Shown: positions 34,421 to 42,832, numbered from the stretch's first letter. The stretch is DNA of 64,000 bases from an uncultured Shimia sp. (GCF_947493595.1 NZ_CANLRL010000003.1:434001-498000); one strand, 5' to 3'. Notes: a model not told the origin generated them from the sequence alone. Numbers and translations: made by a program.

Positions 34421-35791
34421 ATGTCTATCCCACAGTCCGGCGGCGGGCCGATCGAACATCACGATCAGCTGGCTGAATATCTCAGCGATGGCTGCAAACC
34501 CAAAGAAGACTGGCGTATTGGCACCGAACACGAGAAGTTTGGCTATTGCAAAGACACGCTAAAGCCACTGCCATACGAGGGCGAACGCTCCATTTTGGCG
34601 GTGCTGGAAGGTCTGCGTGACGGGCACGGCTGGGCGCCGGTGGAAGAAGGCGGCAAGCTGATTGGGCTGGAAAAAGACGGCGCTAATGTGAGCCTAGAGC
34701 CCGGTGGACAGTTGGAGCTGTCGGGTGCGCCGCTGGAGACTATCCACCAGACCTGTGATGAGGTGAACCAACACCTGACAGATGTGAAAGACATCGCGGA
34801 TAAGATTGGTGTGGGTTTCATCGGTCTGGGGGCGGCGCCGATCTGGAGCCACGAGGATATGCCTTTGATGCCCAAAGGCCGCTACAAGCTGATGGACAGC
34901 TATATGGGCAAGGTCGGCACCATGGGCACAACCATGATGCGCCGCACCTGCACGGTGCAGGTGAACCTGGATTTTGCCAGTGAGCCGGACATGGTGCAAA
35001 AGCTGCGGGTTGCCTTGGCGCTGCAACCGGTGGCCAATGCGCTGTTTGCCAATTCGCCGTTTTTGGATGGCAAACCCAACGGAGTAAAATCCACCCGTGG
35101 CCTGGTCTGGCGCAATTTGGATGATGCGCGCACAGGTATGTTGCCGTTTGTGTTTGAGGATGGCTTTGGTTTTGAGGCCTGGGTGCAATATGCGCTCGAT
35201 GTGCCGATGTATTTTGTCTATCGCGATGGCACATACGTCAACGCGCTGGGCATGTCGTTCCGCGACTTCCTTAAAGGCGAGCTGCCTGCGTTGCCCGGTG
35301 AGAAGCCGACGCTGAGCGATTGGGCGGATCATTTGACCACCGCCTTCCCTGAGGCGCGGATCAAGAAGTTCATGGAAATGCGCGGCGCGGACGGTGGTCC
35401 GTGGCGGCGGCTGTGTGCGTTGCCGGCGTTCTGGGTTGGTCTGATGTATGATCAATCCTCGCTGGATGCAGCCTGGGATCTGGTGAAAGGCTGGGATGCG
35501 GAGACGCGTGAAGCCTTGCGTGTGGCCGCCAGTGAAGACGGGCTTCAAGCGCAGGTTGGCACCATCAAGATGCATGATCTGGCGCGGGAAGTGTTGAAGA
35601 TTTCCGAAGCGGGCTTGGTGGCGCGTGGCATGGCTGGTGCTGGCGGCTTGGTGCCCAATGAGACCCATTTCTTAAACGCGCTGAAAGAGAGCGTGGAGAG
35701 TGGCAAAGTGCCGGCGGATGAATTGCTGGAGCGCTATCACGGCGACTGGAACGGCGATCTGAGCCAGATCTACGGTGAGTATAGCTACTGA
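34421..35791 (+). CDS. gshA: Glutamate-cysteine ligase (GCS2/plant-like type)
   Basis: A 456-residue enzyme that joins glutamate and cysteine in the first step of glutathione synthesis. The protein starts MSIPQSGGGPIEHHDQL; the active-site stretch RIGTEHEKFGY, the SLEPGGQLELSGAP loop and MMRRTCTVQVNLDF match the alphaproteobacterial/plant GCS group. This type differs from enterobacterial GshA. ATG 34421 follows a purine-rich GGAGCGGAG. Glutathione also supports thiol detoxification, which may matter beside the methanethiol-forming genes at 38-43 kb. Stop is 26 bases from the convergent paralogue cluster. Confidence 0.93.
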   Translation: MSIPQSGGGPIEHHDQLAEYLSDGCKPKEDWRIGTEHEKFGYCKDTLKPLPYEGERSILAVLEGLRDGHGWAPVEEGGKLIGLEKDGANVSLEPGGQLELSGAPLETIHQTCDEVNQHLTDVKDIADKIGVGFIGLGAAPIWSHEDMPLMPKGRYKLMDSYMGKVGTMGTTMMRRTCTVQVNLDFASEPDMVQKLRVALALQPVANALFANSPFLDGKPNGVKSTRGLVWRNLDDARTGMLPFVFEDGFGFEAWVQYALDVPMYFVYRDGTYVNALGMSFRDFLKGELPALPGEKPTLSDWADHLTTAFPEARIKKFMEMRGADGGPWRRLCALPAFWVGLMYDQSSLDAAWDLVKGWDAETREALRVAASEDGLQAQVGTIKMHDLAREVLKISEAGLVARGMAGAGGLVPNETHFLNALKESVESGKVPADELLERYHGDWNGDLSQIYGEYSY

Positions 35792-35816
35792 TTTTGGCGA
35801 AAGGGACGCCGCTGGC

Positions 35817-36257
35817 TTAGAGCAGGTGGCGTTCCTGGTTTCCATGATCAGGGAAATATTTGAGGCACTCTTCTGGCAAGTTGAGTGTTGCGAGCATTTC
35901 TGGATAGCCGGGCACAACATGTAAGCGGATCGGGATGTTTTTGGCCGCGATGAGGCCCTCATACATGAGGATCGCCGGCTCAGACACTTTTGTGCTGCCA
36001 ACCAAACAAATGTCGATTGGGCTGTCTAAGCTGCCATGCGCTTCGTTTGAGCGCCTGGTAAAATCATTCATTTCGTCATAGCCAATCTCAAAAGAGGTGA
36101 CCCGGAAAAAATCGCTGACCTCGGACATGCCGGGTTGGTAGTCTGGGCGCTGGTAGCAGGCCTGTGTTTCGTCAAACAGTTCCTGAGGTGTGACCCGGCC
36201 CGAATAGACAATGTGGACAAGGTTTAAGTCAGGGATTGGCGTAAGGCTGACGGGCAT
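35817..36257 (-). CDS. Paralogue 1 of a five-gene tandem family (unknown function)
   Basis: A 146-residue protein without signal peptide or membrane helix. It starts MPVSLTPIPDLNLVHIVYSG and ends GNQERHLL. Shared marks with the four genes upstream are a YSGRVT-type strand, PGMSEVSDF, GYDEMNDFT, VVPGYPEML and a C-terminal E-x-HLL. The predicted order strand-helix-strand-helix-strand-helix-strand recalls SpoIIAA/STAS-like folds, which is an inference. It lies 20 bases after paralogue 2 and is the last gene of the minus-strand array, convergent with gshA. It is closest to paralogue 2 in sequence and length. Confidence 0.85.
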   Translation of the reverse strand: MPVSLTPIPDLNLVHIVYSGRVTPQELFDETQACYQRPDYQPGMSEVSDFFRVTSFEIGYDEMNDFTRRSNEAHGSLDSPIDICLVGSTKVSEPAILMYEGLIAAKNIPIRLHVVPGYPEMLATLNLPEECLKYFPDHGNQERHLL

Positions 36258-36277
36258 CAGGGGCTTTCAGGTGGCGG

Positions 36278-36718
36278 TCAAAGTAAGTGGCTTTCCTGCC
36301 GACAAAAGTCGGGCAAGTGTTGCAGGCCTTCAGGGGGGAGGTTCAAAACGGCCAAGACTTCTGGGTAGCCAGGCACAACATCCACATGGAAAGGGGCGTT
36401 GCTGGCGGCGGAGAGGTTTTCATACATCGCCATGGCGGCGGCGGTGACCTGGGTTTCGCCAACCAGAACCAACTGAATGGGCGTGGTCACGTCGCGGTAG
36501 GTTTCCATGGTTTTCTGAGCGTAAGCCATCATCTCGTCAAAGCCGATATCCACTTCGGTTACCTGGGACAGGTCGTTCACCGCGGGCATGCCCATGACAA
36601 AGGCGGGGTTTTGATGGCGCTTGGTTTGCTCGTCAAAAAGATCCTGGATGGTCACCCGTCCCGAATAGACATTATGCACAATTTTTAACTCGGGAATAAC
36701 GGAAACGCTGATCGGCAA
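36278..36718 (-). CDS. Paralogue 2 of the five-gene tandem family (TTG start)
   Basis: With TTG 36718 as start the product is 146 residues, exactly the length of paralogues 1 and 5, and begins MPISVSVIPELKIVHNVYSG like them. AAAAGGA lies 7 bases before that TTG. The ATG at 36760 and TTG at 36778 give longer forms without a ribosome site and without family similarity. Conserved elements are YSGRVT, MPAVNDL, DIGFDEM, VDVVPGYPEVLAVLNLP and QESHLL at the end. It is about half identical to paralogue 1 by eye. Function unknown. Confidence 0.83.
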   Translation of the reverse strand: MPISVSVIPELKIVHNVYSGRVTIQDLFDEQTKRHQNPAFVMGMPAVNDLSQVTEVDIGFDEMMAYAQKTMETYRDVTTPIQLVLVGETQVTAAAMAMYENLSAASNAPFHVDVVPGYPEVLAVLNLPPEGLQHLPDFCRQESHLL

Positions 36719-36835
36719 TTCAAAATCCTTTTCAGCAGTTTGCGGCACATTGGATACCATTTCAAGCGTAGCGGGCAATATGGTTCGAGCGCGCCACCTA
36801 GGGGCGTTTGGGGGCGGCGAAGGCTGAGACCCGCT

Positions 36836-37291
36836 TTAGGAGGACATGCGGGTGAGCAAATGCGCCTCACTTTGACAGTCCTCAGGGAACAGTTCGATGG
36901 TTTCCGGTGGCAGGTCCAGAATGGCAAGCACGTCCGGGAAACCCTGCAGGATGTCGACGCTGGCCATGCCGTCTTCTAGATCGGACAGTGACCGGAACAT
37001 CTCCGCCAGCCAGGTGCTTTGTTCGTTGCTACAAACAATGAAGATATGCACCGGTTCGCCGCGTTCGCGGTGGCGTTCTTGCACCCTTGCGGTGAAGGCC
37101 TTCATGTCGTCAAAGCCAACATCAAAATCCACAAGGTTGAGCATGTCCAAGACCATATGCATGCCGGGATAGAAGTCTGGGTTGGCGTGCAGGGCTTGGG
37201 ACGAGTCGGTGAATTCTTTAAACGTCACGCAGCCTGTGAACCGGCTATAGACCAGCGGTGCTGGGGTTAGCAGGTGGCTTTCAATCGGCAT
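36836..37291 (-). CDS. Paralogue 3 of the five-gene tandem family
   Basis: A 151-residue protein from ATG 37291, reading MPIESHLLTPAPLVYSRFTG. It belongs to the same family but to the subgroup with paralogue 4: both have RERG/RDRG, HIFIVCS-x-EQ, WLAEMFR and a five-residue extension after E-x-HLL (here TRMSS). DVGFDDMKAF and GFPDVLAILDLPPETIELFPEDC match the common core. The cytosolic cysteines in IVCS and EDC are shared with paralogue 4. Gaps of about 117 and 146 bases on either side may carry separate promoters. Function unknown. Confidence 0.85.
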   Translation of the reverse strand: MPIESHLLTPAPLVYSRFTGCVTFKEFTDSSQALHANPDFYPGMHMVLDMLNLVDFDVGFDDMKAFTARVQERHRERGEPVHIFIVCSNEQSTWLAEMFRSLSDLEDGMASVDILQGFPDVLAILDLPPETIELFPEDCQSEAHLLTRMSS

Positions 37292-37437
37292 GGACACTCC
37301 TTAGTTTGGCGCCGTGTCGGTTCTGGCCGGGGTGCACCGGCTGCTCTCAGGATGCGAGGAGCACCCGCCTGTGTCAAGTGGTCGCAGGCGCGGCGGTGAT
37401 GGACGTTGGGTCGGAGCGTGTTGTGCTGTGTGGCGTG

Positions 37438-37893
37438 CTAAGAGCTCAGACGGTTCAGTAGGTGAGACTCGGTTTGGCAATCCTCGGGGAAGAGTTTGAT
37501 GGTGTCCGGCGGCATGTCGAGCAGGGCAAGGACTTCGGGAAAGCCGTGCAGGATTTCAATGCTGGCCAGACCGGGTTCCAGGTCAGCCAGTGCACGGAAC
37601 ATCTCGGCCAGCCACCTGCCCTGTTCGCTGCTGCAGACAATAAAGATATGCACTTGCTTTCCGCGGTCGCGATGGCGGTTTCGGGTCAGAGTGGCAAAAT
37701 CCCTCATCTGGTCAAAACCGATGTCAAAATCGGTGACATCGAGCATGTCGACAACAGTGTGGGTGCCGGGTTTGAACCCTGGGTCTGCGTGCAGCGCCAA
37801 AGAGGATGTGGTGAGTTCATCCATGGTGACGTGGCCGGAAAACCGTCGGTAGGCCAGTGGGGCGGGATTTAGGATTTTGTTCTCAATTGGCAT
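37438..37893 (-). CDS. Paralogue 4 of the five-gene tandem family
   Basis: A 151-residue protein from ATG 37893, reading MPIENKILNPAPLAYRRFSG. It is clearly a recent duplicate of paralogue 3 (shared HIFIVCSSEQ, WLAEMFRALADLE, FPEDCQTESHLLNRLSS). DFDIGFDQM and EILHGFPEVLALLDMPPD carry the family core. Upstream of it lies a 16-bp palindrome (38024-38039) and a GACCGTG/CACGGTC hairpin (37955-37971), suggesting its own regulation. No ligand-binding or catalytic motif is recognised. Confidence 0.85.
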   Translation of the reverse strand: MPIENKILNPAPLAYRRFSGHVTMDELTTSSLALHADPGFKPGTHTVVDMLDVTDFDIGFDQMRDFATLTRNRHRDRGKQVHIFIVCSSEQGRWLAEMFRALADLEPGLASIEILHGFPEVLALLDMPPDTIKLFPEDCQTESHLLNRLSS

Positions 37894-38023
37894 GAGCATC
37901 CTTGGTCAGTTGGTCCGTGGTGCTGCGGAACATACGGTTGGTCCAGCATGGAAGGACCGTGTCGCACGGTCAAGTGACCCCTGCGGCACCTTGGGGAGAC
38001 TGTTTACACCACCTCCATTTAGT

Positions 38024-38039
38024 ATTCCAAAATTGGAAT
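38024..38039. promoter_or_regulatory. Palindrome upstream of paralogue 4 (candidate operator)
   Basis: ATTCCAA-AA-TTGGAAT is a perfect 7-bp-arm palindrome in an A+T-rich patch. On the minus strand it sits between a TTGCAT hexamer and a TAAATG hexamer, a possible promoter spacer. It lies 131 bases before the paralogue 4 ATG. Confidence 0.45.
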
Positions 38040-38064
38040 GCAATGTCGGTGTGGCAAGCAGACC

Positions 38065-38505
38065 TCAGAGCAGATGGGTTTCATCCAGACAATGGGCGGG
38101 AAGCTCTGCGATTTGCTCTTCGGATAGGTCCAATCCGGCAAAGATCTCCGGATAGCCGGGCATGACGTTGATGTTGACGTTGCTGTTCATGGATTCGGCA
38201 AAAGCGATGTACATTTCGGCGATGGAAAAACCGAGTTTGTTTTGGTCCAGCAAGCACAGGTTGAGAGGTTTGGGGTTGGCGCGGTGGAACTCTGTATAGA
38301 CAGTGGTGAATTCCAGCATGTCGTCATAGCCGGCTTGCATGTCTGTCACACCGCGAAAATCGCCCACTTCGGTCATGCCGCGGATGTAGTCGGGGTGTTG
38401 GTACATGCCATTGAGTGCTGTCCAGAGTTCGCCCGGCCCAACCGTGTCATATAGCTCAACATGAATGAGGGCGGCTTTGGGCAGGAGTTTGGCGCGAACT
38501 GGCAA
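38065..38505 (-). CDS. Paralogue 5 of the five-gene tandem family
   Basis: A 146-residue protein, the most diverged of the five. It starts MPVRAKLLPKAALIHVELYD and keeps GMTEVGDFRGVTDMQAGYDDM, IAEMYIAF, NVMPGYPEIFAGLDL and the terminal CLDETHLL. The usual YSG-RVT is replaced by LYDTVGPGEL. It is the first gene of the array, 97 bases downstream of the mdeB-type gene on the same strand, so it could be transcribed with the methionine-catabolic genes. Function unknown. Confidence 0.84.
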   Translation of the reverse strand: MPVRAKLLPKAALIHVELYDTVGPGELWTALNGMYQHPDYIRGMTEVGDFRGVTDMQAGYDDMLEFTTVYTEFHRANPKPLNLCLLDQNKLGFSIAEMYIAFAESMNSNVNINVMPGYPEIFAGLDLSEEQIAELPAHCLDETHLL

Positions 38506-38602
38506 GCGGGATCCTCTTAGGCTGGCGTTGGATCAGCATGCGGAACAGGGGGCTGCGCCGTCAAGAGGTGGGCCGCGCAGCACGGGGCTGCGCAGCGTGG
38601 CT

Positions 38603-40975
38603 TTAGGCTTGGGGTTGCAAGCTGCGACCAGCGGTCAAAGCGTTGATGCGGGACACAATGGTTGCGGCGTCCAGACCGTGATGGCGGTAGAGATCGCCGA
38701 TGGTGCCGGTTTGGCCAAAGTGCTCCACCCCAAGCGGCAATGTTTGGTGACCCTGTACGGCGCCGAGCCAGCTGAGCGTGGCCGGGTGGCCGTCGATCAC
38801 CGTCAGCAGGCGGCAATGTGGCGGCAGATCACACAAAAGCCGCTCGATGTGGCTTTGGGCCGACATTTGCCCGCGCGCACGGGCACGTTGGGCGGCGGTC
38901 CAACCGGCGTTGAGGCGGTCGGCTGAGGTGACGGCCAACACGCCGATGTCGCGGCGGTCATTGGCGATTTGTCCGGCGGCTTTGATGGCTTCCGGCGCGA
39001 CGGAACCCTGGTAGGCAATCACCACCTCGCAGTTGGGACCGGGTTTGCGCAGCCAGTAGGCGCCGTCGATGGCACCTTGCTTGAAGGCATCATCATGGCG
39101 TTTGCCGGGTTGCTCGATAGGGTTGGTGGTGAGGCGGAGATAGACGGAGCCGCCGGTTTCGTCGCGCAGCCAGGTGCGCTCGTCTGGGTCGCCTTCGCCG
39201 TCGCGTTGCAGGTAGTCAAAGGCCCATTGCATGAGTACGGCCAGCTCATCGGCAAAGGCAGGCTCAAACGAGGCCAAACCGTCCTGCGACATGCCGATCA
39301 ATGGTGAGGCGATGGATTGGTGCGCGCCGCCTTCGGGGGCGAGGGTCACGCCAGAAGGGGTGCCGACCAGCAGGAAACGGGCGTCTTGGTAGCAGGCGTA
39401 GTTGAGCGCATCGAGGCCACGGGAGACAAAGGGATCATAGACGGTGCCGATGGGGATAAGGCGTTTGCCGAACAGGGAGTGGGAAAGGCCTGCGGCCCCC
39501 AGCAGGAGCATCAGGTTCATTTCGGCAATGCCTAACTCGATGTGCTGGCCCTCCGGCGTGAACTCCCATTTGGCTGTTGAGGGAATGCGGTGCTCGATGA
39601 AGGCATCGGCTTGGGCTTCGCGGGCAAAAAGCTTGCGGCGGTTGACCCATGGGCCGAGGTTGGTGGTGCCGGTCACATCGGGCGAGGTGGTCACGATGCG
39701 GGACGCCAGCGCGCTGTCGCCTTTGGAGAGGTCATCGAGGATCTTGCCAAAAGCCATTTGCGTGGAGGTCTCGCGGTCGCTGTCGAGTGAGATTGCAGGC
39801 ACAGGCAGTTTGGCATCGGAGAAGCGGCGTGGGCCTTGGGCAAAGAACGGCACTTCAGACAGAAAATCGCGCAGGGCGGCGGGGTCGGTGACGGTGGCCA
39901 TCGGCTCCCATTCCTGACCTTCGGCCACACCCATGTGTTTTTGCCACGTGGCCATCTGCGTTTTGTTCATCAGACCGCCGTGGTTGTCTTTGTGGCCTGC
40001 AATCGGCGTGCCCCAGCCTTTGATGGTGTAGGCCAGAAAACAGGTGGGGCGGTCGTGGTCGATGGCGGCGAAGGTCTCCGCCATGGTTTCCACACAGTTG
40101 CCGCCGAGGTTTTCCATCAGTTCGGCCAGCTCTTCGTCGCTGCGCCGGTCCAGAAGTGCTGTGACGTCGCCTTGGTCGCCCAAGTCGTCCATCAGGTGTT
40201 TGCGCCAGACTGCGCCGCCCATGAAGGTCAGCGCGGAGTAGTCTTGGTTGGGGCAGCTGTCGATCCAGTCGCGCAGTTTGTCACCGCCGGGTTCCGCAAA
40301 GGCGGCGCGTTGCAGGGCACCGTATTTTACGCGCACCACGTCCCAGCCAAAGGCGTCAAAGATCTTTTCGACGCGTTCAAACAGGCCCTCGCGGACAATA
40401 CCGTCGAGGCTTTGGCGGTTGTAGTCGATGATCCACCAGGTGTTGCGCAGGTCGTTTTTCCAACCCTCTTGCAGGGCCTCATAGACGTTGCCTTCGTCCA
40501 GTTCCGCATCCCCCACCAGTGCAACCATGCGGCCCTGCGGCGCGTCTGAGCCCCAGTCTTTGGCGGTGATGTAGTCTTGGATCAGCGAGGCAAAGGAGGT
40601 GATCGCCACGCCAAGACCCACGGAGCCGGTGGAGAAATCCACATCGTCGATGTCTTTGGTGCGGCTGGGGTAGCTTTGCACGCCGCCAAAGCCGCGGAAG
40701 TTTTCCATTTTCTCGCGGGTCTGATTGCCCATCAGGTATTGCATGGCGTGAAAGATCGGCGAGGCGTGGGGTTTCACGGCAAGGCGGTCTTCGGGCTTGA
40801 GCGTGGCAAAGTAGAGCGCGGTCATGATCGAGACCATGGAAGCCGAGCTGGCCTGGTGGCCGCCGATCTTGATGCCGTCTTCTTTAGGGCGGATATGGTT
40901 GGCGTTGTGGATCATCCAATGGGACAGCCACAGCAGGCGTTGTTCGATGGTCTTCAGATGCTGGGTGTCGGTCAT
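38603..40975 (-). CDS. mdeB: AceE/MdeB-type homodimeric 2-oxoacid dehydrogenase E1 (transketolase-like)
   Basis: A 790-residue thiamine-diphosphate enzyme laid out like AceE. The first third has GGHQASSASMVSIMTAL and the TPP motif GDAELDEGN...IIDYNRQSLDG, as in homodimeric pyruvate dehydrogenase E1. The later pyrimidine domain has HIELGIAEMN and LIPIGTVYDPF. In Pseudomonas putida the neighbour of methionine gamma-lyase, MdeB, is such an E1 acting on 2-oxobutyrate; the same neighbour (mdeA) and Lrp regulator are present here. I infer oxidation of 2-oxobutyrate toward propionyl-CoA; pyruvate is also possible. E2 and E3 partners must come from elsewhere. Confidence 0.85.
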   Translation of the reverse strand: MTDTQHLKTIEQRLLWLSHWMIHNANHIRPKEDGIKIGGHQASSASMVSIMTALYFATLKPEDRLAVKPHASPIFHAMQYLMGNQTREKMENFRGFGGVQSYPSRTKDIDDVDFSTGSVGLGVAITSFASLIQDYITAKDWGSDAPQGRMVALVGDAELDEGNVYEALQEGWKNDLRNTWWIIDYNRQSLDGIVREGLFERVEKIFDAFGWDVVRVKYGALQRAAFAEPGGDKLRDWIDSCPNQDYSALTFMGGAVWRKHLMDDLGDQGDVTALLDRRSDEELAELMENLGGNCVETMAETFAAIDHDRPTCFLAYTIKGWGTPIAGHKDNHGGLMNKTQMATWQKHMGVAEGQEWEPMATVTDPAALRDFLSEVPFFAQGPRRFSDAKLPVPAISLDSDRETSTQMAFGKILDDLSKGDSALASRIVTTSPDVTGTTNLGPWVNRRKLFAREAQADAFIEHRIPSTAKWEFTPEGQHIELGIAEMNLMLLLGAAGLSHSLFGKRLIPIGTVYDPFVSRGLDALNYACYQDARFLLVGTPSGVTLAPEGGAHQSIASPLIGMSQDGLASFEPAFADELAVLMQWAFDYLQRDGEGDPDERTWLRDETGGSVYLRLTTNPIEQPGKRHDDAFKQGAIDGAYWLRKPGPNCEVVIAYQGSVAPEAIKAAGQIANDRRDIGVLAVTSADRLNAGWTAAQRARARGQMSAQSHIERLLCDLPPHCRLLTVIDGHPATLSWLGAVQGHQTLPLGVEHFGQTGTIGDLYRHHGLDAATIVSRINALTAGRSLQPQA

Positions 40976-41044
40976 TGTCTGGCTCCGGTGGGCAATTGGG
41001 GAGAGTGGCCTTGGCGCAAGTGTAGCACGCCAAGGCCGAAGGGC

Positions 41045-42259
41045 TTATTCCGCGGCGATGCGGGTGGGCAGAGCGTCGAGCGCCTGGGCGAGATCGGCGA
41101 GGATGTCCTCGACTTCTTCGAGACCCACAGACAGGCGCACGAGGCCTTCGGTGATGTTGTGCGCGGCACGTTCTTCTGGCGTGTAGGTGGAGTGGGTCAT
41201 GGAGGCCGGGTGCTGGATCAGGCTTTCCGCGTCACCCAGAGAAACCGCCCGCTGGATGAGGTTGAGGTTGTTCATCAGGGCGATGCCTGCGTCGTGGCCT
41301 TCGACCAGCTCAAAGGCAATCATCGCGCCGGGCTTGTCCATTTGGCGCTCTGCCAGCTCATGCTGTGGGAAGCTTTTGAGACCCGGGAAAGAGACGGAGG
41401 CGATGGCCGGATGGCTTTCGAGCCATTCCGCAACGGTGATGGCGGAAGCGACGTGCCGGTCCAGACGCAAGGCCAGGGTTTTTAATCCGCGCAGGATCAG
41501 CATGGCGTTAAACGGTGCCATCACTGCGCCGGTCATGTCTTTCATTCCCACAAGACGGATGTCGGCAATTTGGTCGGCGGTGCCGACGACCAGACCGGCC
41601 ACCACATCACCGTGACCACCGAGGTATTTGGTGGCGGAGTGCAGAACAATGTCTGCGCCGAGCTCGATAGGACGGGTCAGGTACGGCGTGGCGTAGGTGT
41701 TGTCGACCACCACAGTGGCGCTCACGCTGTGCGCAATCTCAGAGGCGGCGGCGATGTCGACCAGACGCATGTTCGGGTTGGCCGGGGTTTCAAAGTAGAC
41801 CACGCGGGTTTTTTCAGAGACAGCTTCGCGTAGATTTTCGATGTCGGTCATGTCGACGTGGGTGATGGTCACGCCCCATTTGGCCAAGCCGTGCTGCATG
41901 AAGGCAAAGGTGCAGCCGTATAGCGTTTTGTCGACAATGAGTTCGTCACCGGGGGAGAGCAGGGTCCAGAGCGTGGCGGTGATGCCGCCCATGCCGGAGG
42001 CCAGAGCAAGACCGGCTTCGGCGCCTTCGAGTGTCGCGATGCGCTGTTCCAGCAGATCGCAGGTTGGGTTGGAGATGCGGGAATAGATGTGGCCCACGCG
42101 GTCACCAGCAAACATCTCCCCACCCGCTTGAGCGGTTTCAAAAGTGAAGGTCGAGGTGAGGTGCAGCGGCGGGGTCAGCGCACCTTCGTTGTCCTGCGGA
42201 TCATAGGCGTGGTGGATGGCGCGGGTGGCGAAGCCTTGCGGCGTGTTGCGTTTGGTCAT
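41045..42259 (-). CDS. mdeA: L-methionine gamma-lyase
   Basis: A 404-residue PLP enzyme that splits methionine to methanethiol, ammonia and 2-oxobutyrate. All known determinants sit at the numbering of the P. putida enzyme: Tyr59 and Arg61 (IYSR), Tyr114 and the lyase-specific Cys116 (LYGCTF), Asp186, PLP Lys211 (SATKYLGGHGD) and Lys240-Asp241. Cys116 separates it from cystathionine beta/gamma-lyases. ATG 42259 was chosen; the frame opens further up to 42439 but that part overlaps the promoter and mdeR. It is divergent from mdeR and 69 bases upstream of mdeB. Confidence 0.95.
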   Translation of the reverse strand: MTKRNTPQGFATRAIHHAYDPQDNEGALTPPLHLTSTFTFETAQAGGEMFAGDRVGHIYSRISNPTCDLLEQRIATLEGAEAGLALASGMGGITATLWTLLSPGDELIVDKTLYGCTFAFMQHGLAKWGVTITHVDMTDIENLREAVSEKTRVVYFETPANPNMRLVDIAAASEIAHSVSATVVVDNTYATPYLTRPIELGADIVLHSATKYLGGHGDVVAGLVVGTADQIADIRLVGMKDMTGAVMAPFNAMLILRGLKTLALRLDRHVASAITVAEWLESHPAIASVSFPGLKSFPQHELAERQMDKPGAMIAFELVEGHDAGIALMNNLNLIQRAVSLGDAESLIQHPASMTHSTYTPEERAAHNITEGLVRLSVGLEEVEDILADLAQALDALPTRIAAE

Positions 42260-42318
42260 GGGAGAGTCCTCGCGTAAAACTGTTGGGGTCAGTTTGAGTG
42301 AGGATGTGGGGCAGGTGA

Positions 42319-42365
42319 TTGCGAAAAATAGCGCAAAAGGATAGATTGTTGGCATAATCTGCCAA
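42319..42365. promoter_or_regulatory. Two inverted repeats in the mdeA-mdeR intergenic (candidate Lrp-type operators)
   Basis: TTGCG-AAAAATAG-CGCAA (42319-42336) and TTGGCA-TAATC-TGCCAA (42349-42365) lie between the divergent starts. Both have A+T centres and short outer dyads, as do Lrp/AsnC sites. The second touches the mdeR ribosome site AAGGAG. Confidence 0.5.
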
Positions 42366-42376
42366 GGAGTCACCAG

Positions 42377-42832
42377 ATGGATGCCAAGGATCGCCAGATC
42401 ATCCGGGCTTTGCAAGCCAATGGCCGCATGACCAACCAAGATTTGGCAGAGGCGGTGAACCTGTCACCCAGCCCCTGCTTGCGGCGGTTGCGCAATCTGG
42501 AAGGCTCTGGCGCGATCACCGGCTATGGCGCGGAGGTGGATGCCAAGGCCTATGGCCTGCCGGTAACAGTCTTTGTGCGGGTGAAGCTGGAGCGGCACAA
42601 TGAGGAGGATGTGCAGCGGTTCGAGCGCGCAGTGATGTTGATTGACGAAGTGCTGGAGTGCCATATCCTGACCGGCGCAACCGATTATCAGCTGCGCGTG
42701 GTGGTCAGTGATCTGGAGGCTTATGAGGAATTCATCCGCCTGCGCATTCATCCGATTGGCGGGATAGCCAGCATCGACACCACTTTTGCCTATGGCACGG
42801 TGAAAAAGACGGCGGTGTTTCCGGCTTTATAG
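42377..42832 (+). CDS. mdeR: Lrp/AsnC-family regulator of methionine catabolism
   Basis: A 151-residue regulator: helix-turn-helix at 1-60 (MDAKDRQIIRALQANGRMTNQDLAEAV read in parts, then SPSPCLRRLRNLEGSG) and the RAM effector domain (LECHILTGATDYQLRVVVSDLEAYEEFI). RAM domains bind amino acids; methionine or 2-oxobutyrate is the likely signal from context. It is divergent from mdeA, as mdeR is in P. putida, where the family member activates the lyase gene. Its stop overlaps the convergent uxuA stop region by 6 bases. Confidence 0.9.
   Translation: MDAKDRQIIRALQANGRMTNQDLAEAVNLSPSPCLRRLRNLEGSGAITGYGAEVDAKAYGLPVTVFVRVKLERHNEEDVQRFERAVMLIDEVLECHILTGATDYQLRVVVSDLEAYEEFIRLRIHPIGGIASIDTTFAYGTVKKTAVFPAL

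Noticed and set aside
37955-37971. GACCGTG-TCG-CACGGTC hairpin as a terminator after paralogue 5
   Set aside because: No T-run follows in either direction, so it is kept only as a possible leader structure.
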